Assembly: GCA_044228505.1 (NCBI GenBank)
Contig: JBGAUT010000021.1
Span: forward strand, 31,557 to 95,556
DNA length: 64,000 nucleotides
Source of the DNA: JAEUKA01 sp044228505
GTDB lineage: Bacteria > Myxococcota_A > Polyangia > Palsa-1104 > JAEUJZ01
Direction of reading: 5' to 3'
Part shown: positions 16,830 to 25,093 of the stretch, in pieces
How the letters are laid out: every line of letters starts with the position of its first letter
Numbering within the stretch: position 1 is the stretch's first letter
The notes under the pieces: generated by a model
Seen by the model: only the letters and a program-made list of their open reading frames with translations
Database searches by the model: none
Told to the model about the DNA's origin: nothing
Translations under genes and position numbers: made by a program

Positions 16830-18728
16830 CTACCGTCCGAACAGTACGCTGGCCGCATTGGGCACGTAGCCCTCTTGGAAGCCACGCAAATAGGGCTTGG
16901 GGTCGGCAGGATCGCAGGCGGGCAGACAGGTGCCGATCAGGTTGTTGGCGTTGTCATAGACCCGCGATGCACAGTCCTGGTTTTGGAAGCCCACGATGTA
17001 GTCCTGCTCGCGAGCGCCCGACTGCAAGTTAACGAGTGCGACGTGATAGGAGTACCCCGACCAGTCGATGTAGCAGCGATACTGATTGGTCGAGCCCAGG
17101 TAGGTCAGAAACAGGCCCCGCACCTTGTGCTGCACACGTAACAGCGACAGAGCCCGCGCTCGATCGGGTGTCACCGCAAGGCTGTACCCGCTAACATCCG
17201 TCGGAGCAAACGAGATATCAATCGAGCTGACATAAGGCTTCCCGTCGGTCGACAGGGTAATGCGATAGGGCACCAGCCAGGACGGCAAATCAAAGCCGGA
17301 CGAGGACCACTTTTCGGCTCCGCTTTCCAAAATGAAAATCTTGGCCTGCGCTGCCAGCGTTGGGACATCGGCGCTATCGTCTCGTCCGACACCGATGATC
17401 GACGAACGAATCGCACTCACAGCGAGGACGCCTGGCGCGGACAGGATCTTTTCGCCGCTCTGCCTCGCCACCACCACCCGGCCGAAGCGAGTCGCGCCTG
17501 ACACTGCGGCACAGGGCTGCACCAGCACCTGCTCACCGACGAGTGTATAGGCAATGCTGGTCGTATACGGCAGGGTGCGCTGGCTGATCTGCTCTCCGGT
17601 CTTGGGATTGTAGCGACGAAGCACCGACGGTTCACCGACCCCGAGTACCGAGCAGTCAGGCTCCCCCGGTTGCAGGGGCGGCTTGCCGAACACGACTTCG
17701 ACCATTCCGTCGGGTGTATAAGAGGCCGCGAGGGGCTGGCCGATCGGTGCCTGTGCGGTGGAGTCAATGCTCGCAATCAGCAGCTCGCCGTCTTTGCTGA
17801 CTCGGCTGCGCAGTCCAGGCAGGTTGCGGACAAAGCCGATCAAGCCCGCTCGACCAACCGCAGGTGCCGAGCGCGGATACTGCAAAATGATCGCCGTGCG
17901 ATCGAGTGGATCCACAACGATGCCCTGAACTGGATTGGTCATGTAATCCGGCAGATCGAAGCTGACCTGATCTTCCAGACGGAGGGTATCGACCACATGC
18001 AGCTTGCCCGCCAAGTTGCCGATCAGCAGCGACTGGCCATCGTAGGTTCCAGCAGCCGCGCTCACCGGCGGTGCACTCGTCACACCGGGACTGAGCTGAA
18101 ACGGATCGAGCCAGCGATCATAAATCGAGAGCAGCGGCTGCACCGAGTTCGGATCCACAACCCGCAGCTTGGTTTCATCCCGCAGTGGCTCGTACAGCCG
18201 TCTCGACGGCGCAAAAATTGGGTCTGTGGGAGCCACCGGAGCGACCAGCTTTGGACTCCCTCCAAAGAAAAACAGCGGTCGTCGTAGCTCCAGATAGACG
18301 TCTTTGGTTTCGCCAAACTGCCACGCCACATCGCGGGCCAGTGCCACCCCAAGAAGCTGCTGTCCCGCCGCCCCTAACGCCAACATCCGCAGATCCCGTG
18401 ACGGAGAGACATGGATCAGGCCAAGGTCAAGCGACGGCAACATCGTCGCCCCCATCCCATTGTCTGCCGGTGGATCGAAGCGACTACGGGCCAACAAATC
18501 ATCGGTGCGGGCATCACGCAGTTCCAGCGCAGTCACCCGTGCATCCCGCAGTGGAGACAGCACCACATCATCGGGAGCGGGCGTAGTCCGAACCAAAAAA
18601 CGCACTGAACCCGGATTGGGCTGCTGCTGACTGCAACCTAGCAACCCGAGCGCAACGTGGCACAGGCTGAACGCGGCAAGGCCCAACCGAGCACCGCTCA
18701 GAAATCGACGACAGACGGCCTTCGTCAT
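16830..18728 (-). CDS. Large beta-propeller-like lipoprotein
   Basis: A 632-residue predicted lipoprotein; the signal peptide ends in GLLGC (Cys near residue 27). I rejected a longer in-frame start at 18902 because it would place 58 residues before the signal. After the signal there is an FN3/beta-like part (about 30-170). Then come several blades reminiscent of a beta-propeller: SLLIGNLAGKLHVVDT, GELLIASIDSTAQ and similar strands. No metal or catalytic site is evident. The family is not known to me. On the minus strand TAGAGT lies seven bases before the ATG, with no Shine-Dalgarno sequence. The PEGA gene follows 14 bases downstream. The M20 peptidase gene is divergent. Confidence 0.65.
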   Translation of the reverse strand: MTKAVCRRFLSGARLGLAAFSLCHVALGLLGCSQQQPNPGSVRFLVRTTPAPDDVVLSPLRDARVTALELRDARTDDLLARSRFDPPADNGMGATMLPSLDLGLIHVSPSRDLRMLALGAAGQQLLGVALARDVAWQFGETKDVYLELRRPLFFFGGSPKLVAPVAPTDPIFAPSRRLYEPLRDETKLRVVDPNSVQPLLSIYDRWLDPFQLSPGVTSAPPVSAAAGTYDGQSLLIGNLAGKLHVVDTLRLEDQVSFDLPDYMTNPVQGIVVDPLDRTAIILQYPRSAPAVGRAGLIGFVRNLPGLRSRVSKDGELLIASIDSTAQAPIGQPLAASYTPDGMVEVVFGKPPLQPGEPDCSVLGVGEPSVLRRYNPKTGEQISQRTLPYTTSIAYTLVGEQVLVQPCAAVSGATRFGRVVVARQSGEKILSAPGVLAVSAIRSSIIGVGRDDSADVPTLAAQAKIFILESGAEKWSSSGFDLPSWLVPYRITLSTDGKPYVSSIDISFAPTDVSGYSLAVTPDRARALSLLRVQHKVRGLFLTYLGSTNQYRCYIDWSGYSYHVALVNLQSGAREQDYIVGFQNQDCASRVYDNANNLIGTCLPACDPADPKPYLRGFQEGYVPNAASVLFGR

Positions 18729-18735
18729 GAAACGG

Positions 18736-18741
18736 ACTCTA
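18736..18741 (-). promoter_or_regulatory. Candidate -10 hexamer seven bases before the lipoprotein start
   Basis: TAGAGT on the minus strand (18741-18736) precedes the ATG at 18728 by seven bases, with a possible TTGCGG -35 about 15 bases further up. A leaderless or nearly leaderless transcript would result. Confidence 0.3.
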
Positions 18742-18816
18742 ACAGAACCAATGCCGCCGCAACCTACCTTTCTCTCGTGGGAGCTGGGCACGCTGGTGTA
18801 CGCTGAGACTACCATC

Positions 18817-20307
18817 ATGGGAATTAGAACCATTTTCCGTCGGACCGCAACGCTTTCAGGGCTAGGAATAGGCATTCTCGTCGGAATCGTCTGTGTTCGC
18901 ACGATGCTGATCGATTCAAAGCAGCCCAGGTTTATTCCTCCGACGGTTCCGGAGTTTATGGATGCCGGCGGTGAGCAGGCGGGTCGACTCGGTCAGGCGG
19001 TGCGATTCCAGACCGTGTCACGCGATGGCCAGCCTCCGGTCAGCGGCGAGTTTGTGCGGATGCACGAGTTTCTGAGGACCAGCTTCCCGCGAGTTCACTC
19101 CTCATTGGTCCGAGAAACCGTCAGCGACCTGAGCATGCTCTACAAGTGGGAAGGGCAAGATCCGCGGGCGCAACCGATTCTGCTACTCGCTCATCAAGAC
19201 GTGGTTCCCGTCGAAAGCGGCACCGAGAGTCGCTGGCAAAAACCGCCCTTTTCCGGTGAAGTTGCCGACGGTTTCGTCTGGGGTCGCGGCACGCTTGATG
19301 ACAAGTGCTCGATGATGGCCATTTTCGAGTCGGTGGAATGGCTGCTCACGCAAGGTTACAAGCCTCGTCGCACGATCTATCTGGCATTTGGTCACGACGA
19401 GGAATCGGTGGCAGTGGGGGGGGCGCTCAAGATTGCCGAACTGCTCAAGTCGCGAGGCATCCAGCTCGAACTGGTTCTCGACGAGGGTCTGTCAGTCGTA
19501 AAGGGACTCATGCCGGGGATAAGGCGCCCGGTTGCTCTGGTGGGAGTGTCCGAAAAAGGAGTGGCCAACGTCGAGGTCGAAGCGGTCGGCGAAGGTGGCC
19601 ATTCATCGATGCCACCAAGGCGAACCCTGATTGGGAAGCTCAGCCGGGCGCTCACCCGCCTGGAAGAGCACCCGATGGCTGCGGAACTGCGACCACCGAC
19701 GAGCGATATGTTCGATTACGTCGCGCCCGAAATGAGCTGGCCGCTCAAGCCAGTGATGACCAACCGCTGGCTGTTCGGGCCAATCTTGCGCTGGCAACTA
19801 GACCAAGGAAACTCGACGCGAGCGCTGCTCCGGACAACCCAGGCTCCGACGATGTTGTCTGGGAGTCCGAAGTCGAATGTGCTGCCGCAAACGGCGCGGG
19901 CAACCATCAACTTCCGAATCCGTCCCGGTGACAGCACGAACCAGGTTGTCGAACACGTTCGCCAGGTTGTCGGTGATGACAGCATCCATGTGAAGGCCCA
20001 ACCGGACTCACTCATCGAGCCCTCACCCGTCTCGGATGTCCGATCTCCGTCGTTTTCCCTCATGACCCAGACCATTGCCTCGGTGTTCCCCGATGCGATT
20101 GTCGCGCCCGGCTTGATGATCGGTGCTTCCGATGGCAGACACTTTGTGCCCGTCTCCGATAGCGTCTACCGATTTGTGCCGTTTGTGCTCGAACCGGAAG
20201 ATCTGCCTCGCCTGCACGGCACAAACGAGCGCATCCGCATAGCTGATTACCTGCGGATGGTTCGCTTCTATGCGCAGTTCGTGAAAAACTTCGATGCCCC
20301 GCGCTAA
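18817..20307 (+). CDS. Membrane-anchored M20 family metallopeptidase (PM20D1/carboxypeptidase-S-like)
   Basis: A 496-residue dinuclear zinc peptidase of family M20, with an N-terminal membrane segment (about residues 12-30) that probably anchors it outside the inner membrane. Zinc and catalytic motifs follow in order: LLLAHQDVVPVES, WGRGTLDDKCSMMA, FGHDEES (general base Glu and a ligand) and GASDGRHF near the C-terminus (last His ligand). A dimerisation insert (about 230-370) lies between, with GGHSSMP. Relatives include PM20D1, which makes or hydrolyses N-acyl amino acids; the substrate here is unknown. I chose the ATG at 18817 because it starts directly before the membrane segment; the earlier frame would overlap the divergent lipoprotein start. 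thrC follows 23 bases downstream. Confidence 0.85.
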   Translation: MGIRTIFRRTATLSGLGIGILVGIVCVRTMLIDSKQPRFIPPTVPEFMDAGGEQAGRLGQAVRFQTVSRDGQPPVSGEFVRMHEFLRTSFPRVHSSLVRETVSDLSMLYKWEGQDPRAQPILLLAHQDVVPVESGTESRWQKPPFSGEVADGFVWGRGTLDDKCSMMAIFESVEWLLTQGYKPRRTIYLAFGHDEESVAVGGALKIAELLKSRGIQLELVLDEGLSVVKGLMPGIRRPVALVGVSEKGVANVEVEAVGEGGHSSMPPRRTLIGKLSRALTRLEEHPMAAELRPPTSDMFDYVAPEMSWPLKPVMTNRWLFGPILRWQLDQGNSTRALLRTTQAPTMLSGSPKSNVLPQTARATINFRIRPGDSTNQVVEHVRQVVGDDSIHVKAQPDSLIEPSPVSDVRSPSFSLMTQTIASVFPDAIVAPGLMIGASDGRHFVPVSDSVYRFVPFVLEPEDLPRLHGTNERIRIADYLRMVRFYAQFVKNFDAPR

Positions 20308-20330
20308 CAGACGGTAGCGAGGACCAGCCC

Positions 20331-21671
20331 ATGAGCGCGCTTCGTGTCTTTTTTCGCTGTTTCGCAGGCTGTCCAGGAGAGCTGCCGCTGTCGCTCATCG
20401 ACACCCGCTGCCCCCAGTGTCAGGGTCTACTCGATGTCATCCATGATGAAACGGCGCTGGCCGAGCGCAGTGGTGCCCAGTGGCGAGCCCTGTTTGACGC
20501 CCGCCGACTATCGCCAAGCTGGCCCATGCCAAGTGGCGTGTGGAGCAAGCGAGAGTGGGTCAATCCCGACCTGACCGATGAGGACATCGTCTCCTTGGGA
20601 GAGGGCTTCACACCACTGGTTCCGTGTCCAACGCTGGGTGGTGAGCTGGGGGTCGCCGATCTGTGGGTGAAGCAGTGCGGACACAATCCAACGGGCTCAT
20701 TCAAAGATCTCGGGATGACGGGCCTCATCTCGCAAGTTCAACGGCTGCGAAGACTCGGGGCGGCGATTCCCGCAGTGGCGTGTGCCTCGACGGGAGACAC
20801 CTCGGCGGCGCTGGCGGCGTACTGCGCTCGGGCGGGACTGCGCTCGATCGTGTTCCTACCGGCTGGCAAGCTATCGGACGAGCAGCTCACCCAGCCGCTG
20901 TGTAGCTACTCCCAGACCGTAGCGATTGATAGCGACTTCGATGGCTGTATGGAGCTTGTCGCACAGTTTTGCAGTCGGCACGGAGTCTATCTGGCCAACT
21001 CGATGAACCCTCTGCGGATTGAGGGACAAAAGACTCTCTCGGTCGAAATCACGCAGCAGCTCGGCTGGCAGCCGCCCGATTGGGTGGTGGTTCCGGGGGG
21101 AAATCTCGGTCATGTAACGGCCATTGCACGGGGCTTTGCGCTGCTCAAAAAACTGGGCCTTACCGACCGTCAGCCGCGACTCCTTGTGGCACAGGCAGAG
21201 CAAGCCTCCCCTCTGTATCGGGCTTTTCGATCGGGATGGGAGTTTCACCGAACTGTGGCCGGACCGACGCAGGCGAGCGCGATAGCGATTGGCAACCCGG
21301 TGAATGTCCACAAAGCCATCGCCGAGCTAAGGCGCGTAAATGGGGTCGTAGCAGCAGTCAGCGAAGATGAGATCACCGCCGCGTGGACTGCGGGGGACCG
21401 CCACGGACTTCAGACCGATCCCCATACCGGCGTCGCGCTGGCTGCTCTCCGCAAGCACATCGAACAGGGCCAAATTGGCAAACACGAACGAGTGGTCGTG
21501 GTCAGCACCGCGCATGGACTAAAGTTCGGAACGCTCAAGCGTGCCTTTCATTTGGCGACGAAAGACGGACCGAAGTCGAGCGCTCAAAGCGAGGCGCTGC
21601 GCAACCCACCACTTACGATCTCCGCACACCTCCCAGCGCTGGAAGACGCCCTCCTTCCCAGACTGCGGTAA
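20331..21671 (+). CDS. thrC: Threonine synthase
   Basis: Threonine synthase converts O-phosphohomoserine to threonine with pyridoxal phosphate. This 446-residue protein has the PLP lysine in TGSFKDLGM (Lys125). It also has a phosphate-binding GSF/GNLG pattern (PGGNLGHVTAI) and a substrate region CASTGDTSAALAAY. The N-terminus carries a small zinc-ribbon-like cysteine set (Cys10, Cys14, Cys27, Cys30), common in one threonine synthase branch. A GAGG at 20319-20322 is a plausible ribosome binding site. It lies 23 bases after the M20 peptidase gene. No other threonine-pathway gene (hom, thrB) is nearby. Confidence 0.92.
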   Translation: MSALRVFFRCFAGCPGELPLSLIDTRCPQCQGLLDVIHDETALAERSGAQWRALFDARRLSPSWPMPSGVWSKREWVNPDLTDEDIVSLGEGFTPLVPCPTLGGELGVADLWVKQCGHNPTGSFKDLGMTGLISQVQRLRRLGAAIPAVACASTGDTSAALAAYCARAGLRSIVFLPAGKLSDEQLTQPLCSYSQTVAIDSDFDGCMELVAQFCSRHGVYLANSMNPLRIEGQKTLSVEITQQLGWQPPDWVVVPGGNLGHVTAIARGFALLKKLGLTDRQPRLLVAQAEQASPLYRAFRSGWEFHRTVAGPTQASAIAIGNPVNVHKAIAELRRVNGVVAAVSEDEITAAWTAGDRHGLQTDPHTGVALAALRKHIEQGQIGKHERVVVVSTAHGLKFGTLKRAFHLATKDGPKSSAQSEALRNPPLTISAHLPALEDALLPRLR

Positions 21672-21759
21672 CGGACACGCTCGCTCACCCATCTAGCCGT
21701 GCAGAGTGTCTGTGTTCGGACCCCCCACTTCCGAACCGATTCGCGTATCATCCGCAGCC

Positions 21760-22776
21760 ATGCGACAAATCTGGATCACCAAGGCCGGAGCACCCGAGGT
21801 TCTTCAAGTCAAAGAAGCGGCAGATCCCGTCGCTGAATCTGGGCAAGTACGCATCAGAGTACGTGCTGCCGGCATCAACTTCGCGGATCTCATGGCGCGC
21901 ACCGGAATGTATCCCGACGCGCCGCCCATCCCGTGCGTAGTCGGTTATGAGGTCTCCGGGGTGATCGACCAAATTGGCTCCGGTGTTAGCGATTTTTCCG
22001 TTGGGGATCGCGTCATCGCAATGCCGCACTTTGGCGGCTACAGCGATACGATCGTAATCAGTGCCGCGCAGATCTTCCGGATGCCGGACCGAATGACGTT
22101 CGAGGAAGGAGCGGCTCTGCCCGTGGTGTATCTGACGGCACATCACATGATGCTGTTTATTGGAACGCTTCGGCGCGATATGAGAGTCCTCATTCACTCC
22201 GCAGCAGGGGGAGTGGGCCTGGCCGCGATTGATCTGGCGAGGGCACACGGCTGTGAGATCTTCGGCACCGCATCCCCAGGCAAACACGGATTCCTTCGCG
22301 AGCGCGGCTGTCAACATCCGCTCGACTCTTCCCAAGACATCACCACCCAGGTCCGCGCCATCGTGGGCAAAGACAGCGGTGTTGATCTCGTACTCGATGC
22401 GGTGGGAGGCAAGTCCTTTACCGACTCCTACAATCTTTTGCGCGAAACCGGTCGCCTGGTGTGTTTTGGCGTCTCATCGATGAGCAGCGGCAAGAGTCGT
22501 AGCATCCCAAGCGCCCTTCACATGCTGCTACGGACCAAGCGTTACAGTCCACTCACGCTGATGAATGACAACCGTTCGGTGCAGGGAGTCAACATGGGAC
22601 AGCTCTTTTCGCGTCTCGATCTGCTCCGTCCACAGTTTGCCGCGCTATTGGGAATGTACGAACGTGGCGAACTCCGTCCCTATGTCGACCGATCCTTTCC
22701 TTTCGCTGAAGCGGCTGCGGCACATCATTACCTGCACGACCGCAAGGCCAAGGGAAAGCTCCTCCTTATCCCGTAG
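21760..22776 (+). CDS. Zinc-independent MDR oxidoreductase (VAT-1/quinone oxidoreductase-like)
   Basis: A 338-residue medium-chain dehydrogenase/reductase. The nucleotide-binding motif is HSAAGGVGLAAIDLA near residue 150. The N-terminal GroES-like part has GINFADLMARTGMYP and PCVVGYEVSG, which place it with the VAT-1 and zeta-crystallin-like NADPH:quinone oxidoreductases. Structural zinc cysteines are absent, as expected there. I chose the ATG at 21760 because it aligns with the family N-terminus; an earlier start at 21706 would add 18 unrelated residues. No ribosome binding site is seen, but TATCAT lies eight bases before the ATG. A thioredoxin-like gene follows after 25 bases. Confidence 0.85.
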   Translation: MRQIWITKAGAPEVLQVKEAADPVAESGQVRIRVRAAGINFADLMARTGMYPDAPPIPCVVGYEVSGVIDQIGSGVSDFSVGDRVIAMPHFGGYSDTIVISAAQIFRMPDRMTFEEGAALPVVYLTAHHMMLFIGTLRRDMRVLIHSAAGGVGLAAIDLARAHGCEIFGTASPGKHGFLRERGCQHPLDSSQDITTQVRAIVGKDSGVDLVLDAVGGKSFTDSYNLLRETGRLVCFGVSSMSSGKSRSIPSALHMLLRTKRYSPLTLMNDNRSVQGVNMGQLFSRLDLLRPQFAALLGMYERGELRPYVDRSFPFAEAAAAHHYLHDRKAKGKLLLIP

Positions 22777-22801
22777 TTCACCTCATACCGTCGGCAAGAC
22801 C

Positions 22802-23209
22802 ATGAACAATCCACCTCGTCATCCCTACTTTGATGATCGCGCTGCGGTCGAATGGCATCGCTCTCTTGCGGATGCCATTGGGCTGGCCCAAGAAAACGGA
22901 CAGAGACTCCTCATCGTGGTCTCCACCCCGGACTGTGGCGGCTCCCGAGCACTCCTAGAACGAGTTTTTCCCAAAGAGGAAATCACCGAAGAGCTGCGGC
23001 GCGGCTTTGTTTGTGTCGCGGCAGATCCACGCAGTCTCGAAGCCGGTGTCGCGACGCTGCTCGCTTTGGCTCCCAAGCGCGAGCCTACTCCAGTCTGTCT
23101 ATATGCGGTGGCGGAACCAAACGGTCCACGACTCCTGTTTTCCACAGCCGGTGGTCGCCCCCCAGCGGTGTTCATTCGGGATCTAACGGACGCCCATGCC
23201 CGTCGCTAA
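22802..23209 (+). CDS. Small thioredoxin-fold-like protein with CxxS motif
   Basis: A 135-residue cytoplasmic protein. The pattern LLIVVSTPDCGGSRALLERVF resembles the first strand and helix of thioredoxin-like proteins of the DUF255/Thioredoxin_7 type. The active-site second cysteine is replaced: the motif is Cys45-Gly-Gly-Ser48, a monothiol CxxS. Later strands (FVCVAADP and TPVCLYAV) fit the fold. It starts 25 bases after the quinone-oxidoreductase-like gene and is probably in the same unit. The fold call rests on pattern recognition only; I am not certain of it. Confidence 0.55.
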   Translation: MNNPPRHPYFDDRAAVEWHRSLADAIGLAQENGQRLLIVVSTPDCGGSRALLERVFPKEEITEELRRGFVCVAADPRSLEAGVATLLALAPKREPTPVCLYAVAEPNGPRLLFSTAGGRPPAVFIRDLTDAHARR

Positions 23210-23224
23210 CTGAATCGTGCGAGA

Positions 23225-24172
23225 TTAACCAAACCGCGCTGCATTCGATCTGACTTGCTCTCGCAGCGCGAACTGCAAGGCATCTGCCAACGTCGCATAG
23301 CTCGACGGAAGCGCAGCCCCCTCGCTCTGATGAATCAGCTCGGTTGCGGTGGATGGAGACAGACCGGCCAGCATCACCGTCGCGCCAATCAGCGCAATCG
23401 CCCCCGCAGCTTTTAGGAGAGCCCTCGCCGCAGCTCGATCGACCCTTGGGAGCCCGGTTAAGTCCAGGACCGCGACCTTGGCACGATTGTCGACGATCGC
23501 CACCAACAGTCGATGAATGAGCTCATCGGCACGATCCGCAGACAGTTCCCCAATCAGAGGCACCACCAACACCCCTTGGAAGACACTGATCACGGGCAAA
23601 GAGACTTCGTGCAGAAGCTCACGCTGCTTCTGGATGACCGCCATCGCTTCCTGAAACTCCCGGTCATGCTGCGCAGCCACCCGTGCCAGATCCGCTTCCA
23701 GTTGGGTGCGCCGATCGAGAATCGTCCGATTCAGTTTACTGACGTATTCATCTCCCATCTGAAAGATGGCGGTGAGATATGCATCATCGACGATGCGAAG
23801 ACACGAATACGCTGTTGTCGCTTCAACACGCGGTGGTGCAAGTAGATCTGCCATGGCCGCCCGAAACGAACAAAAGCCACGCAGTAGCGTCGAGATTTGA
23901 AACTCGCTGGATGCCCGATAGGCCGTCACAAAACCAATGAACTCTGCGAGTGGTACAGAGTCCTTCCGCAAAATCAGCGCCTCGTTCCAGCGCACCACTC
24001 CTTCCACAAGTCGCTTCGTCTCGTCTCGTGGTCGTCTCCCTTGCAGATCCCGAGCCTGCGCTATCACCCAGTCGGTTGCACGCTCCACCACTTCAGCCCG
24101 ACGCTCACCGAGCATGGTCGCGAGAACTTGCTCCACAGATTCGCGCATCGGCTCGAATGATCTGTCAAGCAT
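23225..24172 (-). CDS. RsbR-like STAS-domain protein
   Basis: A 315-residue protein with a helical N-terminal sensor region (about 1-150) of the RsbRD_N type, a short coiled coil (about 155-195), and a C-terminal STAS domain (about 200-300). The STAS part matches the RsbR pattern: PVISVFQGVLVVPLIGELSADRADEL, then LDLTGLPRVDRAAARALLKAAGAI. The threonine that RsbT phosphorylates in RsbR (first site) is kept in LTGLP; the second-site region reads LAGLSP. RsbR proteins form stressosome signalling complexes. No RsbS, RsbT, RsbU or sigma factor lies within the window. It follows an alpha/beta hydrolase gene by 21 bases on the same strand. Confidence 0.8.
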   Translation of the reverse strand: MLDRSFEPMRESVEQVLATMLGERRAEVVERATDWVIAQARDLQGRRPRDETKRLVEGVVRWNEALILRKDSVPLAEFIGFVTAYRASSEFQISTLLRGFCSFRAAMADLLAPPRVEATTAYSCLRIVDDAYLTAIFQMGDEYVSKLNRTILDRRTQLEADLARVAAQHDREFQEAMAVIQKQRELLHEVSLPVISVFQGVLVVPLIGELSADRADELIHRLLVAIVDNRAKVAVLDLTGLPRVDRAAARALLKAAGAIALIGATVMLAGLSPSTATELIHQSEGAALPSSYATLADALQFALREQVRSNAARFG

Positions 24173-24193
24173 GTGAAGAGTCTGACCTCAACA

Positions 24194-25000
24194 TTAGGAA
24201 TGACTGAGTGCTGCCAGAAACGCTTCCAGCACAGCCGCTGTCTCTCGTGGGCGCTCTACTTGTACGTAGTGTCCTGGACCCGGTAGGACCGCCAGCCGCG
24301 CTCCTCGAATCAGATTCACCACCGCTTGTCGCAAGAAAGTGGGCGGCAGGAAGGGGTCATCGGTGCCGACCACTAGCGTTGGCGCGATGATCTCCGATAG
24401 CCGATCCGAAAATCCGCCCGTGGTCCAGGTATCAAACGCTTGCTCGATACACTGTGGTGCAACTCCTCCGGCGTCATCTAGGAGCCGCTCCCGCTCGGCA
24501 TCGCCAAGCTGCTTACACGCGAGTCCCAAAATGGTCTGCTGCATGCTGCGGTTCTGGGCCGAGTTGCGGAACAGAGCCCGCGCATCCGCAGGAAGGGGAA
24601 TTCCGGAGGCAGGGACTGGACAGAGTAGAACTTGACCTGCTACTCGGTCATTTTCCGTCGCTGAGATCCACTGTGCAATCTGCCCGCCCATGCTGTGACC
24701 CACCACCACAAATGATCGACTACCCAGCGCATCGGCAACCGCCATTACATCCGCAGCATACTGCGCAATCGAGTAGCCATCATTGGGTCGACCAGAGCGA
24801 CCGCTGCCGCGCAGATCGAGGACGATCAAGCGCAGTCCCTCTGTATCAAGCGCCGCAATCAAGTCGTCGTAGACGGCCCCTGACATCATCCAGCCGTGGA
24901 TGAGGAATACATCGCGGGGACCCGCCCCAATCACACGATAGGAGATACTTACGTTGTCGCTAACCACAGAGTTGCTAATCATGGGATAAGCATCATACAT
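24194..25000 (-). CDS. Alpha/beta hydrolase, RsbQ-like context
   Basis: A 268-residue hydrolase. The nucleophile is the Ser of GHSMGG near residue 110; the acid is probably Asp in GTDDPFLPP near residue 220; the base is His in GPGHYVQVE near residue 245. HGW near residue 35 gives the oxyanion hole, and LDLRGSGRSG the following strand. There is no signal peptide. The start at 25000 is uncertain; an ATG at 24982 is equally plausible and neither has a clear Shine-Dalgarno sequence. It lies 21 bases before the RsbR-like gene. In Bacillus subtilis the hydrolase RsbQ activates the sensor phosphatase RsbP, so a signalling rather than metabolic role is possible. That link is inference. Confidence 0.78.
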   Translation of the reverse strand: MYDAYPMISNSVVSDNVSISYRVIGAGPRDVFLIHGWMMSGAVYDDLIAALDTEGLRLIVLDLRGSGRSGRPNDGYSIAQYAADVMAVADALGSRSFVVVGHSMGGQIAQWISATENDRVAGQVLLCPVPASGIPLPADARALFRNSAQNRSMQQTILGLACKQLGDAERERLLDDAGGVAPQCIEQAFDTWTTGGFSDRLSEIIAPTLVVGTDDPFLPPTFLRQAVVNLIRGARLAVLPGPGHYVQVERPRETAAVLEAFLAALSHS

Positions 25001-25038
25001 TGGTTCTTACTTGTCTTTCTAGGGCCTTTTTGCGCATC

Positions 25039-25057
25039 CAGAAAAAGTCATTTTCTG
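25039..25057. promoter_or_regulatory. Perfect inverted repeat between divergent hydrolase and methyltransferase genes
   Basis: CAGAAAA (25039-25045), five bases, TTTTCTG (25051-25057). It lies in the only AT-rich stretch of the divergent intergenic region, 39 bases above the hydrolase start and 37 before the methyltransferase start. It could be a dimeric repressor site controlling both. No regulator gene adjoins it. Confidence 0.35.
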
Positions 25058-25093
25058 ACGACAAAATGCGTGCTCTGATCGGTGAGTTCCTCC

